This document shows positions 27,263 to 37,765 of a DNA stretch of 64,000 nt, in pieces (position 1 is the first letter of the stretch; the number at the start of each line of letters is the position of its first letter). Origin of the DNA: Cristatella mucedo (Eukaryota > Bryozoa > Phylactolaemata > Cristatellidae). A model generated the notes under the pieces. The model did not search any database. It had not been told where the DNA came from and saw only the letters and a program-made list of their open reading frames with translations. Made by a program: the position numbers and the translations under genes. The stretch lies in contig WPIO01000011.1 in assembly GCA_009760855.2 (NCBI GenBank), positions 3,256,001-3,320,000 on the forward strand, given 5' to 3'.

Positions 27263-30200
27263 TCGGCTGCAGGAAACATTGTCGCTCCTAGCACTGCCGA
27301 TGCCGAGGCACCCAGATAAGGCATGGAGATGGCAATGCAATCCAGACCACAATCTCTCACGATTCCGAAGATGCAGGGAACAGAATCCCGATTGTCTGCA
27401 GTGGGCACGTGCTTAATTTACATCTGCAAAACTTCTGAGGCACGATTAAAAGAGAGCCCGGGAACCATTGGAGGGAAAGTTTTCCGAGATCGCTAAGGGG
27501 CAGTGGATGGACCGACGACGACGAGACCGTCGCCGGACGCTATGCACCTCAGGCCCAGGTGAGTAAGCGCAGCTGGCCAAAACTGCCACAAAATTAGCAG
27601 CAGATAGCCGGATGGGCTCCAACTAGTCGGAGCGAACGCCAAGGCAGGAATAGCCAGTGAGTGGCACAAGAGCTCGCAAGAGGGAGATCAATTACTCTTA
27701 ATAAATGAGCTCACCGAACTACCTCAAGTTTGCATTGACCTGCTCGACGACCCCTTTCTAGTTATCCCAACAACCCGCCCAGCTTGCAAGTAGAAGGTTG
27801 AACATCAGGTTGAACGAGGATCTGGCTTCTCCAAAGACTGACTGAGCAAGTGTCTATCTGCTCCCTCCCATCTGTCCAGTGCTGGAGCCAGTGGCTGCTG
27901 TCTCTATGTGGCAAATAAGAGAGAAGCCGGAGGACGATACCAGGTGCCTGCACCACCTGTTTCTCGCCTGCCTACTCCCCTTCGTAGGTTCCCCGTAGCC
28001 TTGCCAGGCGACGCTCGGCAGCGGCAGCAGCAGCAGCAGCAGGGTGCAGCTTTTGCTCGCCCCGAAGCTACCGTGTTGCACTCAACTTGGTTTAGGTTTC
28101 AGGCAGCAATCAGTCTCCGGTGGCAAGCTGCCGGCGGGTTAGCAGAGACAGGCGAAGCCAGTGGCGAATTCAAAGACTGCACCACCCCCCCACCGAACAG
28201 CAGGCCGCCGGCGACCACGGCAGCAGCAGCAGGGTGCAGGTCTTGAAGTGCTTTCTGCAGCTGCGATGTAGCAACTGAGCCATTAATTGTGTCATAGTAT
28301 CGCACACTGCATCTCTTTGTGCTGTGGGGGCAGGAGCAGCTGCTCCGGTGATACTCAATTATCTTTGATTGCTCATTTGATGGCCAGTCGTAAGACGGCG
28401 GTAGGCAGGCAGGCTGCAGCTTTCGAGTTTCCTCGGTTGTCGAAGCTAGATTTGATTTGGATTTACCAGTAATTTCTGTCGGTGTCCCGGTTTGTTAGTC
28501 GCAAGTAGTTGGCTGTGCTACTGGCTTACTAGGCTTTCTTCAGCCATTCTCGATTCAGCCATCCCCATAACCGTTTGCAGCGATTTTGCATTCTAGCCGA
28601 GCAATGGATTGTTAATGCCTTACGGAGAAGCCACCGCAGACTGGTGTTTTTCTTGTACTCTCCTCTAAGCACTTATGACCATTGTGCTACCACTCTTTGC
28701 CTCTCGGGTAGAAAATAAGCTTTATTGTCGAACCCGTGTAGCGATCTTCAGAGGTCAACCGCCAGCAATGACAGGCGGTAGGCACTCAGCAGCTAATAGT
28801 TCTAGTGACCTTTAGGGAGCCTCGTGCCAGTGCAGAATGTAAACTGTTGCAGGCAGCTACCGTCGATCGCCGAGAAAGCTGCCCGGCCCCCACCCCACCC
28901 CCCCCCTCCGACCCAGTATTGAGAGAGTCCCGGTGTGCGTGCAGCTGAGATGAGAGTCATGCTGCAAGCAATGGGCGGTCGCCGGCCTCTCTGGCAATCC
29001 AGTCTGGGCTGCAACAGGTTCAGTTGCCTGTTGGTGGCACCCCTAATGAGACCCAACTCAGAATGACCGCAAGATCAGCGAAAACAGGAAGCTGAGGGCC
29101 TGGAGAGAGAGAGGGAGAGAGAGAGAGAGAGAGAGAGGGGGAGGGAGAGGCCAGCCCAGTGAGTCACGGGTACCATTATCCAACCGGGAGCCGCAGCCTG
29201 GAGGGCAGCCGGTGGTAACATGCTCCCCGACACCCACGATGCCACGGCTCCTGGAAAAACACCAGCAGCAGGCAATTTCCTCAAGTCATTTAATCGGCGC
29301 CAAATAGTTGAGACTGCCGCCCCCCCCCCCAGCAAGCAGCATCCTTGTTGACGGCGGGGTGGCTCACATTTCAGTTCAGGTCTACCAGACCTGTGAACGG
29401 TGGTTACGGTCGATTTGCGGGCGAGGAGGCTGGCTTGGGCAAGTACCTGCATGGAGCTTGGTTCAATGGCTTCCCACTGGGCTAGCACAAGCAGCAGCTG
29501 CTGCTATGGGGCACAGACTCAGCAGTGTATGGCAACTTTAAGTCAGTTGCCCGGTAATACATACAAACCATCGTACTTCTAGTTGTTAGCCAAGTTATAG
29601 CCTGTCTCACCACAGCGCGGCACCAAATGCCCAGCAACTGCTGAACGCGGGAGGCTCTTCCGCAGCAGAGGACCTTCACCTTCGACTGCTTCGCCAGATT
29701 CCTGCTGCAGTCTAACCACCAGGTGGAGAGCAACTAAAAAGAGTACTGGTGGTGACGTGCAACGCGTCCGTGCACGACCCTGTGTCGACGCGTAAACGAG
29801 AAGTGGCCAAGCAAGCCCCCAAATCGAAAGGACTCCTTGCTTACGACGTTAAGGATACTCTTGCGACTCAGAAACTTTGCACTAACTCCCTCCATCGCGG
29901 TGCGATCGACACGAACGAATGACAGAAGACGAATGAGAGAAGGACGCAGTGGCGCTTGACCCGTGCCAGACCAGATGTCGTAGCAGTTGGTGTTATCCTG
30001 TCTCTCGGCCTTCGGAACACGGCTTCAATCTGAGCATGTGAGTCACTAAGGGGAAGTCACTAGTAGCAGCCTGACCTTGGGGATATCAGCCTCACCTTGG
30101 CATGCAGACCAAGTTGACCTTGGCAGGCTTTGAGAAGGCTGGCCAATAGTGGCACTGCCAGGATTTAGCCAAGGGGCACAGATCATGCATGACATTGCCA

Positions 30201-30759
30201 GAGGCAGTGGATCGTAGGAATGCCGAAGGGAGCCAACAGTCTGTGGACTTTCTCTTTGAACCCTTCTCTTCCTTTGTCTAAGCCGTACTAAGTTAGCCCA
30301 GTTACTGGTGCCAAAGGTTCCACAATGGGATAGCAGAGCACTTAGAGGTGCGATTGCCCAAGCAAAGCCACCCGATTTGATGGTACTCTTGAGATTCCTT
30401 CCAGGCACTGGCCTCATTGGCCAGACGGTGAGATCCACCGTTTTGACCTCGTAGTGGAGGCAGGTGGCGAAGCTATGCGTGGAGTCTAGTTAGTACACAA
30501 GTCAGTGGGGCTGCCAGGGTGTCAGGCTGGAACTAGCCGGCCGATAATAGTCTGTGCGAGGTTGAGCATCTCGAAAGCCTTGCCTATTCTTGGTCTGTGT
30601 ACAGCAAATCATAATCTGAGGTAGTGAGAGTTTCTCTGCCATAGAAATGAGAGTGCCGGTAGTAGTAAATCAAGAATTGGGGCGGAGGTCACCTGATTAT
30701 TTATCGACGATAGGTGGCCCTTTGCCGACGAGAGCCATGGCAATGGGCCTGCACGTAAT
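27263..30759. other. Intergenic, GC-rich patches, no identified gene
   Basis: A GC-rich patch at 27480-28480 has frames on both strands, one on the minus strand reading VRYYDTINGSVATSQLQKAL from about 28305, with no family recognised. Two short CAG runs share flanks (28018-28048 and 28216-28236). A (GA)n tract lies at 29101-29140 and a C10 run near 29321. A 130-codon minus-strand open frame at 30046-30438 has no motif I know. Confidence 0.3.
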
Positions 30760-31360
30760 ACTAACAATAATGATGATACAAATGAGATATTTATTGAGCT
30801 CCCAAACCGAGCTAATCTCTTTCTAGGCCCTGTAAAACAGAGGGAAGCATGCATGTAAATTGGCTAGCGACAACGTGCACGATTTCGGCATGACTAAGTC
30901 CGTAAAGATCGATTTGCATGAGTGGGGAAAATCGTGTGAGGAACGTGGGTTTTTGGTTTTTTCTTAATGTCATCAATTCCGAGGATTTCGGCGACGACAC
31001 CCTGTGATGATTTCTAGGCTTTGGGAGCATACAATCTGGAGGCACGATCTCTAAAAGGTATAAGAATGGCAAGTAGCCCAGCTTTTTGCGAGCAGAGTCA
31101 GACTGGAGCGGAGGGCATAATGGGAAGCCCGGGGAGTAAGGATTTCAGCCAGCTGAGGCCGAGCCCGAGAAGGAAGAGATCTATAAGTGAGTGCCGTAGC
31201 CTGGAAATCGATTCGCTGCTTGATGGGGAGCCTGGGCAGGTTATTGAGAAGTGGTGCAATGGGGCTGGCTGCAGAGGCTAGAGGCCAGGGGCTTGCTTGG
31301 CAGCTGCCACCACCTCCTGGCCTGGTAGGTTGGAGCCGAGTCTGACACCTGGTTGGGTGG

Positions 31361-31416
<56 letters not shown>

Positions 31417-31690
31417 TGCTGGTCCCTCGGTGCTTGGCCAGGCTGCACGACACTCGCGGGCGCCAGAGGAGGGACGCCCCCAGGCCCCCCTTTCACAGGG
31501 GGTCAGGGGGGGACTCGGCCTCCCCCCAGACCCGGCACCACTTCTCCGCTCCAATCCTGGCTCCGCGTCCAGGTGGCTGTTACGACAGACAAGCCTAGCT
31601 GCTGAGTTTTTGCCAACAGTGATCATGAGAGGATTAAATTTGGGCTTCCTTAGACAGGCATACAACATCCAAACTGGTGCATGCACTTGT
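30760..31690 (-). mobile_element. LINE-A fragment with internal CAG-repeat insertion
   Basis: The minus-strand 3' end (AATAATGATG, then CTAATCTCTTTCTAGGCCC) and C-terminal coding region (TTTGGGAGCATACAATCTGG) run to about 31255. The alignment resumes near 31570 (TTACGACAGACAAGCCTAGC). The intervening 310 bases are unrelated, GC-rich and contain a CAG array. Confidence 0.75.
31363..31413 (+). repeat. (CAG)n trinucleotide array
   Basis: About 17 perfect CAG units lie inside a GC-rich segment that interrupts a LINE-A fragment. Confidence 0.97.
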
Positions 31691-32364
31691 GACACGCCGT
31701 CTCGACTTCTGCTACTGCTTGCTAGTCTATCGGCCTGTGCAATCAGGTTACTGTCACTAAACTGTCACTGCCTAGGTACGTCACTGCCGGCCGTCACTGT
31801 CACCGTCTTCATAGCTCATTATTTCGTGTTCGTAAGAATGCCTTAAGTAAGCCTCGTTCCGATGGTGAGCAAGCAACCGACAAAACGACACCGTAGAGCA
31901 CAGCGCCGGCCTGGCTCAATTTGAGGGTGAACAAGAACTGCTCGGCGAGAAACACCTCTGTCCTCAAGCTTTGAGCAAGAGGACGCAGCCGTCGTAGTAG
32001 GATCATAAGGTGATTGATATCGGCTGGCCTGTCGACCCTATAGTACCGGCTAGCAATTTAAAAATAGGACAACCCTCGCCGAAGGTCGCTGTTGCCGCCA
32101 GCCATCCGAGAGTTGCCCGACGGGTTTCCGTGAGAACGAGAAAGGTGACTGAAAAGCACATGCGTTCTCTAGGACGCACGATATAGGTCATGACAGGATA
32201 CGCTGCAGCGGTTGTGGTAGGACCAGCACGCTGATCGATGTCTGCTGGCCTGCATGCCGACCCTATAAATGTCCCGGCTGTATCTGGTCATTTAAAGGTC
32301 GAGTGCGACGCTCGCTTCTTCGTCTTCGGCTTCGGTTTCGACGTCGTCGCCGGCAGTTTCCGAA
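31691..32364. other. Intergenic with a duplicated segment (repeat E)
   Basis: About 85-100 bases at 31975-32060 recur in diverged form at 32190-32290 (shared GACGCAGCCGTCGTAGTAGG-like and GGCTGGCCTG ... CCGACCCTATA blocks). No coding region was recognised. Confidence 0.45.
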
Positions 32365-32612
32365 CTTATCTTTTTCAGCGGTCCTGAACTGCTACTTCTA
32401 TGCTACTCACTACCTCAACTGCTCTCCTAACTCTGCTATGCTTCCCACTTTCTCTTTGTTGCGTGAGACGAAGTCTGTTGGCTACCGAATGCGTACCGAA
32501 AGCCGCTTAGGCTGTGAGTGCGCTATACAAAACTCTCCTGCGTAACGCCCACATGGTCTTTATGACTTTGTGGAGTTACTGACGGAGATACATTGACATT
32601 GACATTGACATT
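32365..32612 (+). mobile_element. LINE-B 3' fragment
   Basis: It runs from TTTTTCAGCGGTCCTGAACT through GTGCGCTATACAAAACTCTC and the GTAAC/GTTAC hairpin to a (GACATT)n tail. It is 5'-truncated and non-coding apart from the last codons of the family's ORF. Confidence 0.9.
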
Positions 32613-33151
32613 GAGTGGAGCAGTGTAGAGGAGGTATTTCTTCGTAGATGAAACGGGCCCCAGTATTCATGCCCTTGCGAAGGTGGAGGTGTTTCTGCCC
32701 TTGCGGTGGAAGCGGAGCCCTAGTTCTCCGGCCAGCAGTCGGGGTCCGAGGTAATCCAGCCTTGGCGAAAGTGGAGGCGGAACCCTAATTCTCAGGTCGG
32801 GGTTTAGGTTCCGGTTGTTCGGGCACCCCGTCTATTTGGGTCTTTCCTCACGATAGACGTAGGCGGCCTACGCGCGGGGACGTAGTTCCCCCGTAAGAGA
32901 GTAGCTTGTTTTGTCGAGAGCCTGCGAGGAGCGTGAGGATAAAACCGAACTAGACACGCAGCGACATTGTGCACTTGCGAATAAAGTACAGTACAATCCC
33001 CTATTCGTGCGTGCATCCCTTTCCAATTCACGCCACGAACTCGCGACCCCTTAGTAAGGGTACGTAGGTTTCGCGTGACCAGCTCTTATTGCTTATATTC
33101 GCAGACACGCTCCGAATCGCGTTCGGCAGAAGGGTACGCCACTAGGTAAGC
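32613..33151 (+). other. Segment between two LINE-B tails; candidate solo LTR or transcribed unit end
   Basis: It contains repeated AAGTGGAGGCGGAACCCTA-like and AGCGGAGCCCTAGTTCTC blocks, then AATAAAGTACAGTACAATC at about 32980. It lies exactly between the tails of a + and a - LINE-B copy. An LTR-like layout (poly(A) signal near one end) is possible. I found no second LTR, primer site or clear target duplication. Confidence 0.25.
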
Positions 33152-33588
33152 GACATGTTGTAATGTATCTCCTTCAGTAACTCCACAATGTCATAAAGAC
33201 CATGTGGGTGTTAGTTACGCGGGAGAGTTTTGTATAGCGCACTCACAGCCTAAGCGGCTTTCGGTACGCATTCGGTAGCCAACAGACTTCGTCTCACGCA
33301 ACAAAGTGAAAGTGGGAAACATAGCAGAGTCAGGAGAGCAGTTGAGGTAGTGAGTAGCATGAAAGTAGCAGCTCAGGACCGCTGAAAAGGATGAGCCATA
33401 GTCGGCAGTTGGAGAGTAGTTGTCGTTGCGTAAGAATTGTGGGAGCCAGTTCCACAGTCTATGACCTGCAGAGCTAAAGCTTCTGTCGCCAACGGTCTTT
33501 AATCGGAGGAATGGGTCAGCTAATTTATTGTCCACACAGGACCTGAGGGCGCCACCAGGATGAAACTGGTGCAGCAGTTCAACTAGGG
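33152..33588 (-). mobile_element. LINE-B host copy, 3' part (interrupted by LINE-A)
   Basis: It carries the minus-strand 3' tail (TAATGTATCTCC), hairpin and C-terminal frame VELLHQFHPGGALRSCVDNK with RLKTVGDRSFSSAG. Its 5' continuation lies at 35758-35990, separated by a LINE-A insertion. Confidence 0.9.
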
Positions 33589-35757
33589 AATAATAATAAT
33601 AATAATAATTCACTTGATAAAGCGCCCTCAGAGAACTTAATCTCTCTCTAGGCGCTTTACATTTGCTGTAAAGTGAAATGCAATTGAATGGTAAGTAAAA
33701 TCATGCTTGAAAAAAACAAACGAAATGAATAATATGGTTAGGGGTGACATGCACAGGGTCAGCATGCAAATGTGGTTAGTGGCAGCATGCACAGTGTCAG
33801 CACGCATAAGCACATCAAGGAAGAATCACAGGGACCCACTAAATGCGGTCCTAAATAGATGTGTTTTTAGGTTCCTTTTAAATGTGGTCAGGTCGGGGGA
33901 TGTTTTGACGCAGGTCGGGAGGGAGTTCCAGGCTTTGGGAGCATACGAACTAAATGCACGGTCTCCAAAGGATTTAAGGTTTGTATGAGGTATTTGTAGA
34001 CTGTTGGATTCCGAAAAGCGGGTGGTACGATGCTTAGCCTGATGGGGTAGTATATCTGAGAGATAGGCTGGAGCCATAGAATGAAGGGACCTAAAAGTGA
34101 GCGACAAAACCTTGAAGTCAATCCGTTGCTTGACTGGTAGCCAGTGCAGGTCGGCGAGAAGTGGATTAATGTGGCAACTGCGACACTCACGACAGACAAA
34201 AACAAGCCTAGCTGCAGAGTTTTGCACAAGCTGAAATCGCCTGATCGCACATGCTGGTAGGCCAGTGAGCAGTGAGTTGCAGAAGTCGAGACGGGATGTC
34301 ACGAATGCACGAACTAACTTGGACGTGGTATCTTTATCTAAACAAGCCCGAATTTTAGCAATGTTATGAAGCTGAAAATAGGCGGATTTGACTGTGGAGC
34401 TGATATGGTCGTCTAACGAGAGGTCGCTTTGGAATATGACACCTAGATTCCGAGCTGATTCGACAGGAGGTATGCTGGCAGAGCCAATTTTGAGAGTCAG
34501 CCTTTCCAATCTCTGGATCACACTGGGTTTGCCCATAACTAGTAAGTTAGTTTATCATCGTTTAGTTTTAGAAAATTTGCTGCCATCCATGTGCGGATGT
34601 CATCAATGCATGCAGCAAGTGAGTTTAGAGAATTTGAGGTGCTCGAAGGCTGGGAGGGATCAAAGCAAAGGTACAACTGAGTGTCATCTGCATAGAAGTG
34701 AAAGCCTAGATTGTGCTTGGCAATCACATCAGCAAGAGGCAGAGTATAAACCGTGAAAAGAACCGGACCTAGCACGGAGCCCTGAGGTACTCCATATTTC
34801 AGAGGTACTTCAGATGATCTTTGTCCATTCACGTCAATACTCTAGAGTCTCCCACTGAGATAGGACCTGAACCACTGCAGAGCAGTGCCAGTGATGCCCA
34901 GGCGAGATGAGAGGCGCTCTAGAAGAACTTTGTGATCGATGGTGTCAAAAGCTGCCGAAAGATCAAGCAAAACAAGCAGAGACACACTACCCATGTCTGC
35001 ATTCCTAAGTAGGTCGTTGTATACCCGAAGCAATGCTGACTCTGTGGAGTGATTAGCTCTAAAGCCAGACTGGAACTTACTAGCAAGGTGTGAGGTTTCG
35101 ATATACGAGTTCAGCTGGTCCGCCACGACCCGTTCGAGTGTCTTGGATAGGAATGGTAGAAGGGAAACTGGGCGGTAGTTGCTCAAGTTCTCTTGGTCAA
35201 GTATAGCTTTCTTGAGAAGTGGCCTGACTACAGCTTTTTTGAAAGGTGCTGGGACATGACCTGAGGCTAATGACATATTAATGATGTTAGTTATGCATGG
35301 CAGCAGCAGATCAATACAACGTAGGAGCAGGACAGTGGGAATAGGGTCCAGAGGACTTGTCTTCTTTGATTGAGATACGAACTTTAGGACTAGATCACTA
35401 GTGACCTGATTAAATGCAGACATTGAGGTGCAGCCAGGAATCGAGGAACAGCATTCTAGTGGGGAGGTTGTCATCGCAGGGATGGATTCCCTGATCTTGT
35501 CTATCTTCTGCACAAAGAATCGAGAGAAGCGATCGGCTAGATCATCATTAGGATCATCTGGTAATGAGCTAATCTGGGAACGGTTGAGGAGATGGTTTAT
35601 TGTCGACATCAGCATTTTTGGGTTGTGCATCTGTGATTCAACAATGTTTTCATAAAAACTAGACTTAGCCTTTGCTAGGATATATTGGTACGACCTACAG
35701 TAGTCTTCATATGCCTGTCGATGGACATTTAGTCCGTATCTTTTGTATGCTTTTTTC
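33589..35757 (-). mobile_element. LINE-A, 5'-truncated, nearly open reverse transcriptase
   Basis: This 2.17-kb copy ends (minus strand) in the 3' hairpin and (AAT)n at 33589-33610. Its frame holds the region before the RT (AYEDYCRSYQYILAKAKSSF), the RT core and the C-terminal region typical of CR1/L2-like LINEs. The endonuclease is absent because of 5' truncation. It is inserted inside LINE-B at the APSYL/ELLHQF codons. Confidence 0.95.
33826..35757 (-). pseudogene. LINE-A reverse transcriptase ORF (one stop, one frameshift)
   Basis: Reverse transcriptase of a CR1/L2-like non-LTR retrotransposon. Visible blocks in order are SNYRPVSLLPFLSKTLERVV, SGFRANHSTESALL, LLVLLDLSAAFDTIDH (catalytic block A Asp), YGVPQGSVLGPVLF, FHFYADDTQLYL (catalytic YADD), NFLKLNDDK, then a C-terminal region NLGVIFQSDLSLDDHI and NSLPTCVKTSPDLTTFKRNL. 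A TAG replaces the Gln codon found in a relative, just after SYLSGRL (about 34840-34842). A one-base deletion after LNDDK (about 34545-34550) shifts the frame. The first 68 codons upstream of 35757 in the same open frame belong to the LINE-B host, making an accidental chimeric frame. The copy is dead as it stands but recent. Confidence 0.9.
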
Positions 35758-35990
35758 AGGTACGAAGGAGCCAAGCCGTGGCGGCCTTTGTGGGTCAGCG
35801 TAAGAACCTTGCTCTGAATCCGTTGGTCAACCGGCATCCATCTTAGCTTTTTTAGCAAAGGAAACACGTGCTCAAACCTCTGGGCCTTGAAGACCAGCCT
35901 TGCAGCCACATTCATAGTCAGCTGCAGTCGTCTAACGCTTTTTTTTGGTAGCCCAGCCAAAAGGGAATTGCAATAATCAAGACGACGCTC
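35758..35990 (-). mobile_element. LINE-B host copy, 5' part
   Basis: Its minus-strand frame (LPKKSVRRLQLTMNVAARLV, then QRIQSKVLTLTHKGRHGLAP) matches the intact LINE-B copy at 40.4-40.65 kb. It is contiguous in the parent element with 33588. Confidence 0.9.
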
Positions 35991-37104
35991 TCGCTAAACC
36001 CGTCGCGAGGTTAGAGGTCGTCCATCCTGCGACCGATCGCACAGTGAGGCGATTGGCTGAAAGAAAGAAAAAAAACAGCAAAACGTTTCGTATTCGTGCA
36101 GATTTCGTGGCAGGTCTTCCTTCACCTTCCTTCCTTCACGCCCTGGGTGCTCGACTATGCATGGCGGCTGTCGCCGCTCGCAGCTTTGGGAGTTGTCTTT
36201 CGGCGCGTTGCATGAAATGAGTCTGCAGCAACTAGGCCTGTCTGTTGCGACAGTCGCAACTGCCACTTCACTCCAGCTCCTCTCTGATCTGCATACTTTC
36301 TCTCCATCACGCAGAGGATTGATCCCAAGGCACATAATTTACTTTGCGATCGCTGCATTTTCTCGCACCGCCGTTTCGCATGTCTGAAATACTTGCTCCT
36401 CAGGCTACGCAGGGTACCGCTGGCTCGCTCGCTCGCTCCTCCGATTAAGGTCGTTTAGCTACCGTTCGACTACCGCTTCAATCTGTAGAGAGCGCGCCGT
36501 CAGATCGTGCGAGGCCAAAGCCAGGAGCTCGCCACTGACTGACAGCGATACACTCCCGTGAATTTACGACACCTAAAAAGTAGGCGAAAAGTCCGCTTTT
36601 TTCCTACGGTACCTTGCCCTGGCTCTGCTGAATTGTCCTTCATGCGCTAGCGCCCGTTGAAACTGCAAATGCTACCACCAATAATCGGTGTATAGGATGC
36701 TTTCTTCGAAGCGCGTACAAAGTGCCTAGAAAGAGAGAGAGAGAGAAAAAGAGAGAGAGAGAGAGAGATTCGCCTATGGAGTTAAGCAAATGTATTTTCC
36801 GATTTCCAAACGATCGATAGGCGTTCTCTTTATATTGACTCAGCGCCGCGACTAGGTCGAATGTCTTCGAAGCTAAGGAATATAGCGATCGGGGCCACGG
36901 CGGCGTTTTGGCGTTGAGCACCGCCGCGCGCCTCATCTTTGCTAGCCGCCGGCGTGAAATCGTGGGAGCTTCTTGGAGCGCGGATAGTTGCTGGCAAATG
37001 ACATTTCGGGCTTGAAAGCTGCTTGACCGCCGAAAGATTCCTTTGAATACACATGCCGGTCTCCAGCTCTCGGCGAACGAGATCGACCTACGAACAGTAT
37101 GTTG
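35991..37104. other. Intergenic, no gene recognised
   Basis: A LINE-A-like AAAGTGCCTAGAAAGAGA that has expanded into a (GA)n tract lies at 36719-36769. The rest has short open frames only. Confidence 0.35.
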
Positions 37105-37330
37105 CCTGCCAAAGATGGCCGCCGGAACAAGATTACCTGTAAAAGGTGGTCGCCTGGAAAGGATGGTCGCCTGGACAAGATGTTTACCTGGAAAAGATGG
37201 TCACCTAGAAAGTTGGAGGCCTGGAAAAAATATGGTCGCATGGGCAAGATGGTCGCCTGGAAAGAGGGTCGCCTGGAAAGAGGGTCGACTGAAAAAGATG
37301 GTCACCCGGACAGACGGTCGCCCGGGCAGT
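37105..37330 (+). repeat. Minisatellite, 18-19-bp unit
   Basis: About a dozen imperfect copies of a unit close to AAGATGGTCGCCTGGAA occur in tandem, with variants GTCACCTGGAAA and GTCGACTGAAAA. A further partial unit occurs near 37857-37875. The array borders repeat C. Confidence 0.85.
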
Positions 37331-37765
37331 GTTACGAACGCGGTGTGCGGCTTCCACATCCGGTCAGAACTAGACCGCAAGCGAAGCGCTCGCAACGGCG
37401 CTAGTCTCATCCGACGCGGCGCCGAATGCTGGTGACGCCCGAAACTTGTAGCACGGCTAGCCACGAAGAGTGCTCGTACCTTAACATATCAAGTCCGTAT
37501 CCATTATGCAGACGAGCATATTTCGACAGCAGCGGACGATTGCAGGCATTCAACAGCGGCCATGAAGTTCACCAACGGCTCTATGGCCAAGAGCTCAGAC
37601 CAGCTCCAATGCGCCAATGCGCCGAGTCTGGAATCCCAGCTTCCTGCCTATCTCATGGTGCCAACTTTTTATAAGGCCTCGGCCATATATTGTCGCGTAG
37701 TCGCATAATCACGAATTATGATCATCAGCCATAATCTTAATCTGGCTAGCTCCGCAGGCGTTTCA
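37331..37765 (+). repeat. Repeat C, copy 1
   Basis: This dispersed repeat is shared with 56180-57030 and 59880-60370. Common blocks are CGGCTTCCAC, CTAGTCTCATCCGACGCG, CACCAACGGCTCTATGGCC and a TATAAGGCCTCGGCCATATA-like segment, ending CATAATCTTAATCTGGCT. I recognise no coding capacity or termini. Confidence 0.6.

Noticed and set aside
31297-31605. Poly-Ser/poly-Gln protein across the CAG array
   Set aside because: Frames arise from the trinucleotide repeat inside a broken LINE. No flanking coding signal.
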